From positions 1-5,717 of the forward strand of contig JAUYDJ010000004.1 in NCBI GenBank assembly GCA_030690025.1: a DNA stretch of 5,717 nucleotides, given 5' to 3'. Source of the DNA: Chloroflexota bacterium (GTDB taxonomy: Bacteria > Chloroflexota > Dehalococcoidia > Dehalococcoidales > JAUYDJ01). Both the position numbers and the translations under genes were made by a program. The notes under the pieces were generated by a model that saw only the letters and a list, made by a program, of their open reading frames with translations, did not search any database and was not told the DNA's origin. How positions within the stretch are numbered: position 1 is the stretch's first letter; each line of letters starts with the position of its first letter. Positions 1 to 5,284 of this stretch are shown here, in pieces.

Positions 1-138
1 GCCGGAACGATTCCTCTGGTAAACCGTATCATGGATGAAGCTCTGGTCTCTCTGGTGGCGGCACATCAGCAGTACCGGAACGGGTCTCAGGACAAAGGGG
101 GGATGGCCAGTGATATCAATAACGCGCCTGCTCTGTGA
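1..138 (+). CDS. 3' end of an unidentified upstream protein (partial)
   Basis: Frame 1 is open from the window edge to a TGA at 136-138, giving about 45 C-terminal residues beginning AGTIPLVNRIMDEALVSL and ending NNAPAL. The first 30 or so residues read like a C-terminal amphipathic helix (VNRIMDEALVSLVAAHQQY) and the rest is a polar tail. The other two forward frames stop early, at 20-22 and 36-38, so this is the best candidate for the gene upstream of ahbC. It overlaps the chosen ahbC start by 29 bases, which is long but similar in kind to the 23-base overlap at the ahbD/ahbAB junction. I do not recognise the family. From context it may be another tetrapyrrole gene, but nothing visible proves that, and it could instead end in frame 3 at 38. 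Confidence 0.5.
   Translation, partial: AGTIPLVNRIMDEALVSLVAAHQQYRNGSQDKGGMASDINNAPAL
94..112 (+). promoter_or_regulatory. ribosome binding site deciding the GTG start of ahbC
   Basis: The run AAAGGGGGG at 94-102 is a strong Shine-Dalgarno-like site, with seven bases between it and GTG at 110-112. An ATG at 103-105 directly abuts the purine run, but it is in the frame of the upstream ORF, not of ahbC, and is too close to the site to initiate well. The in-frame ATG at 35 has no comparable site. The GTG start also places the protein's N-terminus where AhbC/NirJ-type proteins usually begin (I-S-I-T-R-L-L-C). Confidence 0.7.
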
Positions 139-1261
139 TACGGTCGGTCCGGGCGACCACCTTCGCTATGAAAAGAAGGCTGTAACGCGGCCGGTGGTAG
201 TCTGGAATTGCACCCGGCAGTGCAATCTGCGCTGCATCCATTGCTATGCCAGCGCCAACAACCGGAGAGCCTCCGGGCAAATGGACACGGCGGCGGGGAA
301 AGCCTTTATTAGCGACTTAGCCGAATTCGGCGTGCCCGTCATATTATTTTCCGGCGGTGAGCCGGTGGCCAGGGAAGACCTGTTTGAGCTGGCAGAGTAT
401 GCCCGTGCCCAGGGGATGAGGGTCGCCCTTTCCACAAATGGCACGCTAATCACCAAAGAGGTAGCCAGCAAAATCAGCCAGGTCGGTTTTGCCGAGGTGG
501 GCATAAGCCTCGACGGCATCGGGGCGCACAATGACCGCTTCCGCGGTAAGACCGGTGCCTATGAGGCGGCCCTTGAGGGTATCAGGAACTGTGTTGCCCT
601 CGGGCTGAGGGTCTCGCTGCGTTTGACCATCACCCGCTTCAACTATGAAGAAATCCCGGCAATTCTCCAGTTGACCGAGGCTGAAAAAATCGACCGTATC
701 TGTCTCTATCACCTTGCCTACTCCGGCCGGGGCGGCAGCCTGCAGAAAGAAGACATCAGCCACTCTCAGACCAGGTCGGTACTGGACATGATTTGTGAGC
801 AGACTGTGGATATGTACCGGCGCGGCTTACATAAGGAGATTCTTACCGTGGGCAATCACGCTGACGGCATCTATGTTTATCTCAGAACGAAGCAGCAAGA
901 CCCGGCGCGTGCCGCCAGAGTCCTTGACCTGCTCAGCACCAACGGCGGCAACAACTCGGGTGTCCGGATAGGGGCAGTTGATGACCTCGGCAATGTCCAC
1001 CCTGACCAGTTCTGGTGGCATTACTCAGCCGGTAATGTGCAGCAGAGAAAGTTCGGCGAGATATGGACGGATAGCGCCGAGCCGATGCTGCAGGGTCTGA
1101 GAAACCGCAAAAAGCTGCTTAAGGGTCGCTGCGCCCGCTGCCAGTACCTGGACCTCTGTAACGGCAATCTGCGGGTTCGTGCTGAGGCGGTGTACGGCGA
1201 TGTCTGGGCGGAAGACCCGGCCTGCTATCTTACCGACGAAGAAATCGGGGTAGCGCGGTGA
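110..1261 (+). CDS. ahbC: AhbC, 12,18-didecarboxysiroheme deacetylase (radical SAM/SPASM)
   Basis: Predicted cytoplasmic radical SAM enzyme of 383 residues that removes the two remaining acetate side chains of 12,18-didecarboxysiroheme to give Fe-coproporphyrin III. The radical SAM CX3CX2C motif is Cys38, Cys42 and Cys45 (CNLRCIHC), and GGEP, for SAM binding, is at 82-85. Other core marks are STNGTLI and SLDG. The C-terminal SPASM-like region has Cys341, Cys344, Cys350 and Cys372, expected to hold an auxiliary Fe-S cluster. The stretch VDDLGNVHPDQFWWHYSAGN and the CNGNLRVRAEAV segment are what I remember as hallmarks of the AhbC/NirJ1 group rather than AhbD. The GTG start at 110 is preferred over ATG 35 because of the Shine-Dalgarno site and because the added 25 residues look unlike the family. 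The stop overlaps the next start by four bases (GTGA). The main alternative is NirJ of heme d1 synthesis, but the AhbD gene next door argues for Ahb. Confidence 0.87.
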   Translation: MISITRLLCDTVGPGDHLRYEKKAVTRPVVVWNCTRQCNLRCIHCYASANNRRASGQMDTAAGKAFISDLAEFGVPVILFSGGEPVAREDLFELAEYARAQGMRVALSTNGTLITKEVASKISQVGFAEVGISLDGIGAHNDRFRGKTGAYEAALEGIRNCVALGLRVSLRLTITRFNYEEIPAILQLTEAEKIDRICLYHLAYSGRGGSLQKEDISHSQTRSVLDMICEQTVDMYRRGLHKEILTVGNHADGIYVYLRTKQQDPARAARVLDLLSTNGGNNSGVRIGAVDDLGNVHPDQFWWHYSAGNVQQRKFGEIWTDSAEPMLQGLRNRKKLLKGRCARCQYLDLCNGNLRVRAEAVYGDVWAEDPACYLTDEEIGVAR

Positions 1262-2388
1262 TGGCAGATAACCTGAGACCGGGAGATATTATCCAACCCC
1301 GGCTGCAGCTCGTTGCCTGGGAGATAACCCGGCGCTGTAACCTGTTCTGCGCCCACTGCCGCGCTTCGGCGGCGAACGGCCCTTACCCGGACGAACTGAC
1401 CACCACGGAGTGTTTTCACCTCATCGATGAAATACTGCAGGTGGGTAAACCGATTATCATCCTGACCGGCGGCGAGCCGCTGCTGCGTGAAGATGTCATA
1501 CCGGTGGCTAAATATGCCGTGAGCCGGGGGCTGAGGGTAGTCATGGGCAGTAACGGCACGCTGGTTTCGGAACAAACGGCGATTGCACTGGCCGGTGTCC
1601 CGGTATCACGACTCGCCATAAGCGTGGACTTTCCCATCCCCGAGCTTCAGGACAATTTCCGCGGCCAGTCTGGTGCGTTTGCGGCGGCCATGGCCGGCAT
1701 AGCTAACGCCCGCCGCGCCGGCCTGGAAATTCAAATTAATTGCACCCTGACCCGGCTGAACGTGGGCTATTTGAATGAGCTCCTGGCTCTGGCGCTTGAG
1801 GTAGGTGCGGTGGCTTTTCACCCGTTTCTGCTGGTGCCTACCGGCCGGGGCAAGGGCCTGGAGTCGGTGGAGCTTTCACCTCAGGAGTATGAGGAAACAC
1901 TCAATTGGATATATGATAAACAGGTGGAACTGGGCGACCGGATATTCTTCAAGCCCACCGATGCGCCTCATTACCTGCGTGTCATGAAGCAAAGGCAAAA
2001 GCAAGACGGTGAGGCAAATGCAACGGTGAAATCAGCGCCCGCGCCTCACCACCCGGTACATGCCATCACCCGCGGCTGCCTGGCGGGCACCGGCTTCTGT
2101 TTCATCTCGCACCGCGGCCGGGTGCAGGGCTGCGGCTATCTTGACGTGGAAGCGGGCAACATCAGAGAGCAACCTTTCAGCCAAATTTGGGCTGATTCGC
2201 CTTTGTTCAACTCTTTGCGGGACCTGTCCCATATCAAGGGCAAATGCGGCGCCTGTGAATACAAAAGAATATGCGGCGGCTGCCGCGCCCGTGCCTACGA
2301 GGCTACCGGGGACTATCTTGAGGCTGAGCCTTACTGTATTTACCAGCCGAAGAAGGAATTGGTGGATGTCCAGGACTGTTCTCGATAA
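1258..2388 (+). CDS. ahbD: AhbD, heme b synthase (Fe-coproporphyrin III decarboxylase, radical SAM/SPASM)
   Basis: Predicted radical SAM enzyme of 376 residues that oxidatively decarboxylates two propionates of Fe-coproporphyrin III to vinyls, the last step to heme b. The 4Fe-4S motif is Cys27, Cys31 and Cys34 (CNLFCAHC) and GGEP is at 71-74. Family-typical stretches are FHPFLLVPTGRGKG, the TRGCLAGTGFCFISH region with Cys274 and Cys281, CGYLDVEAGN with Cys292, and the SPASM end KGKCGACEYKRICGGCRARA with Cys330, Cys333, Cys339, Cys342 and a final Cys360. The usual S-[IL]-D-G of radical SAM proteins reads SVDFPIPEL here. Start: GTG 1258 lies seven bases after GGGG (1247-1250) and gives a four-base overlap with ahbC. 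ATG 1261, one codon later, is the alternative. The 3' end overlaps ahbAB by 23 bases. It is a distant paralogue of ahbC, so the pair resembles an old tandem duplication. Confidence 0.9.
   Translation: MMADNLRPGDIIQPRLQLVAWEITRRCNLFCAHCRASAANGPYPDELTTTECFHLIDEILQVGKPIIILTGGEPLLREDVIPVAKYAVSRGLRVVMGSNGTLVSEQTAIALAGVPVSRLAISVDFPIPELQDNFRGQSGAFAAAMAGIANARRAGLEIQINCTLTRLNVGYLNELLALALEVGAVAFHPFLLVPTGRGKGLESVELSPQEYEETLNWIYDKQVELGDRIFFKPTDAPHYLRVMKQRQKQDGEANATVKSAPAPHHPVHAITRGCLAGTGFCFISHRGRVQGCGYLDVEAGNIREQPFSQIWADSPLFNSLRDLSHIKGKCGACEYKRICGGCRARAYEATGDYLEAEPYCIYQPKKELVDVQDCSR
2351..2368 (+). promoter_or_regulatory. ribosome binding site and start of ahbAB inside the ahbD 3' end
   Basis: AGAAGGA at 2351-2357 lies eight bases before ATG 2366-2368, and both are within the last codons of ahbD. 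This fixes the ahbAB start at 2366. The same frame stays open back to 2060, but only as a shadow of ahbD. Confidence 0.7.
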
Positions 2389-3355
2389 TATTGACCGCAA
2401 ATTGCTGGGCCTGCTCCAGATGGATTTCCCATTAACCGGGGAGCCCTACGCCGACCTCGGCCTGAAGCTGGGTATTAGCGGTGATGAAGTGATGCAGCGT
2501 ATTCACCAGCTCAAATCAGCCGGCATCGTGCGCCAGCTCAGCCCGGTGCTGGACGCCCGGCGGCTCGGCTACCGCAGCACGCTGGTGGCTATGAAGGTGC
2601 CGACAGAGCGGCTCGAAACAGCCCGGCAAGTCATTGTGGAACACCCGGGAGTGAGCCACGGCTATGAGCGTGACCACGAGTTCAACGTCTGGATTACCCT
2701 GGCGGTGCCCCGGGGGGTTGATATTGATGCCGAGATGGCAAAATTAGCTTCGGCCACCGGGGCTGAAGTCATATTTGGCCTGCCGGCGGTCAAAGTGTTC
2801 AAGCTCCGCACCTATTTTGGCGCGGATGGAGAAGCTCCCTCGTCAGCGAATAACGGCTCGGAGACCGCTCTTCCGTCACGGGAGGCCGAGCTAAGCCGGT
2901 TGGACAAGCTGGTCATCAATGGGCTGCAGCAGGACTTACCCTTAGCGCCAGAGCCTTTTGCTCCCCTGGCGGCGCAACTGGGCATGGACGTGGTCGATTT
3001 CCTGGCGCAGTGCCGGTCGCTGCTCGCTAGAGGCATCATGCGCCGCTTCGGCGCCGCTATTAACCACCACGGTGCCGGCTACAAGGCCAACGCCATGACC
3101 GGCTGGGCGGTGCCGCCGGCTCTGGTGGATGCGGTTGGCCGGAAGTTGGCCTCACTGCGCGAGGTCAGCCACTGCTACGAGAGAAAGACCAATGCCCTCT
3201 GGAAGTATAACCTTTTTGCCATGATTCACGGCAGCACCCGGGAGTCATGCCGGGAGACTGTAAGCCAGGTATCGGGCGAGACCGGCCTTACCGATTATGT
3301 AGTGCTGTTCAGCACCAGAGAGTTCAAGAAGATAAGGGTAAAATATCTAGTATAG
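2366..3355 (+). CDS. ahbAB: AhbA-AhbB fusion, siroheme decarboxylase (Lrp/AsnC-like)
   Basis: Predicted siroheme decarboxylase of 329 residues, converting siroheme to 12,18-didecarboxysiroheme in the cytoplasm. It contains two homologous halves, each with an Lrp/AsnC-like winged-helix segment followed by a RAM-like domain. Half one is about residues 8-151 (start NIDRKLLGLLQMDFPL, end LPAVKVFKLRTYF) and is AhbA/NirD-like. A polar linker spans 152-175. Half two is about 176-329 (start LSRLDKLVINGLQQDLPL, then GIMRRFGAAINHHGAGY, end STREFKKIRVKYL) and is AhbB/NirL-like. Both halves keep the V-S-H-x-Y-E-R motif (His98/Tyr100 and His269/Tyr271), and the second adds LWKYNLFAMIHG with His288. In characterised systems AhbA and AhbB are separate chains forming a heterodimer, while NirDL fusions exist in heme d1 pathways. 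Its place between ahbD and the precorrin-2 dehydrogenase fits the siroheme branch. It is unlikely to be a DNA-binding regulator despite the fold. Confidence 0.9.
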   Translation: MSRTVLDNIDRKLLGLLQMDFPLTGEPYADLGLKLGISGDEVMQRIHQLKSAGIVRQLSPVLDARRLGYRSTLVAMKVPTERLETARQVIVEHPGVSHGYERDHEFNVWITLAVPRGVDIDAEMAKLASATGAEVIFGLPAVKVFKLRTYFGADGEAPSSANNGSETALPSREAELSRLDKLVINGLQQDLPLAPEPFAPLAAQLGMDVVDFLAQCRSLLARGIMRRFGAAINHHGAGYKANAMTGWAVPPALVDAVGRKLASLREVSHCYERKTNALWKYNLFAMIHGSTRESCRETVSQVSGETGLTDYVVLFSTREFKKIRVKYLV

Positions 3356-3372
3356 GAAGGGGATGCCAGGTG
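3355..3372 (+). promoter_or_regulatory. ribosome binding site deciding the GTG start of the precorrin-2 dehydrogenase gene
   Basis: GGAAGGGG at 3355-3362 precedes GTG 3370-3372 by seven bases. An ATG at 3363-3365 abuts the purine run but is out of frame and would give only a 13-residue peptide ending in TGA. The open frame back to 3247 overlaps ahbAB and does not resemble the family, so GTG 3370 is the likely start. Confidence 0.7.
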
Positions 3373-4035
3373 GCTTCATACTATCCAGTTTTTCTCGATA
3401 TTGACGGTAAAAAGTGCCTGGTGGTCGGGGGTGGGCCGGTAGCCCTGCGCAAGGTGCGGGCATTATTGGAACATAAGGCCAGTGTGGCCGTAATCAGCCC
3501 TGACCTCTGTCCTGAGCTGAACGGGCTGGCGGAGAGCGGAGCAATATGTGTAAGCCGCCGCTCTTACCAGGCGGGCGACCTGGCGGGGGCACTTATCGCC
3601 ATCGCCGCCACCGACGACCGCCGTATTAATCTGCGGATATCTAAGGAAGCCAAGAAAACAGGAGTCCTGGTCAACGTGGTGGATGATGCGGACAACTCCG
3701 ATTTTATTGTCCCCTCCCGTATCTGCCGCGGAGATGTTGTCATTGCCATCTCTACCGCGGGTAAAAGTCCCGCCCTGGCCCGGAAAATCCGCACCCGACT
3801 GGAAAAGGACTTCGGGGAGGAGTACGCGGCGCTGGCCCGGCTGATTGACGAAGTCCGCGCCGAACTAAAACAAGCGGGAATTAAGGTCGATGGTGACGAC
3901 TGGCAGGAGGCCCTGGATTTAGATTTGCTGATTGGCCTGCTGAAAAAAGGCGAAAGCCAGAAGGCTAAAGCCTTGCTGCTCAATAACCTGAAAAAGTCAC
4001 CGGCTGAACCTGAGGGAGACTCGCGTGCGACTTAG
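3370..4035 (+). CDS. precorrin-2 dehydrogenase, possible sirohydrochlorin ferrochelatase (Met8/CysG-N type)
   Basis: Predicted enzyme of 221 residues that oxidises precorrin-2 to sirohydrochlorin with NAD+ and may also chelate iron to make siroheme, the substrate of AhbAB. The N-terminal Rossmann domain begins YYPVFLDIDGKKCLVVGGGP, with the glycine motif and following helix GGGPVALRK at 20-28. The segment VNVVDDADNSDFIVPS carries Asp105 and Asp106, with Asp105 in the position of the catalytic Asp104 of CysG. The dimerisation/chelation part has ISTAGKSPALARKIRTRLE (about 127-145), typical of the family. The C-terminal helical region (about 146-210) is complete. No uroporphyrinogen methyltransferase domain is attached, unlike CysG, so that activity must come from another gene. 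It starts 14 bases after ahbAB and overlaps hemA by 11 bases. Names used for such genes include sirC, ylnF and cysG(N). Whether it chelates metal cannot be read from the sequence. Confidence 0.9.
   Translation: MASYYPVFLDIDGKKCLVVGGGPVALRKVRALLEHKASVAVISPDLCPELNGLAESGAICVSRRSYQAGDLAGALIAIAATDDRRINLRISKEAKKTGVLVNVVDDADNSDFIVPSRICRGDVVIAISTAGKSPALARKIRTRLEKDFGEEYAALARLIDEVRAELKQAGIKVDGDDWQEALDLDLLIGLLKKGESQKAKALLLNNLKKSPAEPEGDSRAT
4012..4027 (+). promoter_or_regulatory. ribosome binding site for the GTG start of hemA
   Basis: GAGGGAG at 4012-4018 lies six bases before GTG 4025-4027, inside the last codons of the upstream dehydrogenase gene. The resulting N-terminus, V/M-RLSLVGVNHQTAPV, is the standard start of glutamyl-tRNA reductases. 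Confidence 0.7.
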
Positions 4036-5284
4036 CCTGGTAGGCGTAAACCATCAGACCGCGCCGGTTGCCATCCGGGAGAAGGTGGCTATCAGCACGG
4101 AGAGATTGGGTGAGGCATTGTCACGACTCCGCGCCTATATGCCGCACGGCGTAATCCTGTCTACCTGCAATCGCACCGAGATTTATACTATTGATAACGG
4201 CAGCGTCGATGACGGAAATGCGAGCCTGGACTTCTTAACCGCCCGATTGAATGGCCCCGATGATAAGTTACGCCGGCATGTATATGTCTCTACGGGTGCG
4301 GCCGCCGTAGAGCACCTGTTCCGGGTGGCCAGCGGCCTGGAATCTATGATTGTGGGCGAGTTTGAAGTGCTGGGCCAGGTAAAGCAGGCGCTGGCGGCGG
4401 CGGAAAAAGCCGGCATGGTCAATCTGCCGCTGCGCCAGGCTTTCCACAGCGCCATCCGAGCCGGCAGACACGTGCGCGAGGCAACCGGCATCAGCAAGAA
4501 TGCCCTCTCGGTAAGCTCGGTAGCTGTCGACCTGGCCGCCGGTGTAGTCGGCGACCTTAAGAAATGTAAAATGCTGGTCATTGGCGCCGGGGAGGCCGGC
4601 CGGTTAGTCGCCAAAGTCGCCCGGGATAGGGGAACATCGCGAATCGTTATTGCCAGCCGGACAAAAGATAGGGCGCAAGCCCTGGCGGCGACGTTTAACG
4701 GCATACCCACCGACCTGAGCAATCTGGCCGGGGAATTGGGCCGCGCCAATATCGTCGTTGCCTGCGCCGGGGCACCCCACCGCATCCTGGGTGTCCGCCA
4801 GGTGGAAGCGGCTATGAAAGAGCGCCCGGGACTGCCCCTGGTAATAATTGATATTGCCCTGCCGCGGAACGTGGCGCCGGAAGTGGGGCAAATAGCCAAT
4901 GTCTTCCTGTATAATATCGATGCCCTCACTGAAATCTCCAACTCCAACCGTAAACAGCGGGAGGGCGCCATCCAGCAGGCGGAAGGGATTATAATGAGCG
5001 AGGTGGACAAATTCGCCGCCTGGTGGCGGGATTTCGAGGTTAAACCGGTGCTTGGTGCCCTGATGAGCAAGGCGGAAGAGATACGCGCCGCGCAGCTGAA
5101 TAAGACGCTTAAGAAGCTGCCCCCGCTGTCCGATGAGCAGCGGCAATGCCTCGAGGCGATGACCAGGTCAATCGTGACCAGGCTCCTGCAGGACCCTATA
5201 CAATATATTAAGACCAACGGCAACGGCAATCACAGCGAGATGCTGAAGGAGATCTTCCAGCTGGACACGGAGGCGCGTGGGTGA
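4025..5284 (+). CDS. hemA: HemA, glutamyl-tRNA reductase
   Basis: Full-length enzyme of 419 residues that reduces glutamyl-tRNA(Glu) to glutamate-1-semialdehyde with NADPH, the first committed step of C5-pathway tetrapyrrole synthesis. The N-terminal catalytic domain has LVGVNHQTAPV, the nucleophile Cys48 in STCNRTEIY, and VEHLFRVASGLESM with His97 at the position of the catalytic-site histidine. The loop that usually reads GE(S/P)QILGQVK is GEFEVLGQVK here. The NADPH domain has VIGAGEAG (glycines at 187-192) followed by IVIASRTKDRAQALA. The C-terminal dimerisation helices (about 320-415) include FAAWWRDFEVKPVLGALM and the ending EMLKEIFQLD. It starts with GTG, overlaps the preceding gene by 11 bases and ends in a four-base GTGA overlap with hemC. 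It supplies the pathway's precursor, so its coupling to the late heme genes suggests joint control. I see no regulatory site to show how. Confidence 0.97.
   Translation: MRLSLVGVNHQTAPVAIREKVAISTERLGEALSRLRAYMPHGVILSTCNRTEIYTIDNGSVDDGNASLDFLTARLNGPDDKLRRHVYVSTGAAAVEHLFRVASGLESMIVGEFEVLGQVKQALAAAEKAGMVNLPLRQAFHSAIRAGRHVREATGISKNALSVSSVAVDLAAGVVGDLKKCKMLVIGAGEAGRLVAKVARDRGTSRIVIASRTKDRAQALAATFNGIPTDLSNLAGELGRANIVVACAGAPHRILGVRQVEAAMKERPGLPLVIIDIALPRNVAPEVGQIANVFLYNIDALTEISNSNRKQREGAIQQAEGIIMSEVDKFAAWWRDFEVKPVLGALMSKAEEIRAAQLNKTLKKLPPLSDEQRQCLEAMTRSIVTRLLQDPIQYIKTNGNGNHSEMLKEIFQLDTEARG

Noticed and set aside
35..109. Upstream extension of ahbC from ATG 35
   Set aside because: No ribosome binding site precedes ATG 35. 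The extra 25 residues (rich in Trp and Ser) do not look like the family N-terminus, and GTG 110 has a strong site at the right spacing.
2060..2365. Extension of the ahbAB frame back to ATG 2060
   Set aside because: The extension overlaps the conserved SPASM region of ahbD and gives an Ala/Arg-rich shadow sequence. ATG 2366 has its own Shine-Dalgarno site and matches the domain start.
110..3355. Heme d1 (nir) biosynthesis cluster
   Set aside because: AhbC resembles NirJ and AhbAB resembles NirDL, but the second radical SAM protein has heme b synthase signatures. There is only one decarboxylase pair, and no nirE, nirF or nirS is present in the window.
2366..3355. Lrp/AsnC-type transcription regulator
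   Set aside because: The fold is similar, but the tandem halves, the VSHxYER motifs and the placement among ahb genes match siroheme decarboxylase.
3247..3369. Extension of the precorrin-2 dehydrogenase frame back to 3247
   Set aside because: It overlaps the conserved C-terminus of ahbAB and adds 41 residues absent from the family. GTG 3370 has a clear ribosome binding site.
4183..5229. Long antisense open frame of 348 codons on the minus strand
   Set aside because: It lies wholly inside hemA, which has every family motif. Its translation is rich in Ser, Arg and Ala with no recognisable domain, as expected for the complement of a GC-rich gene.
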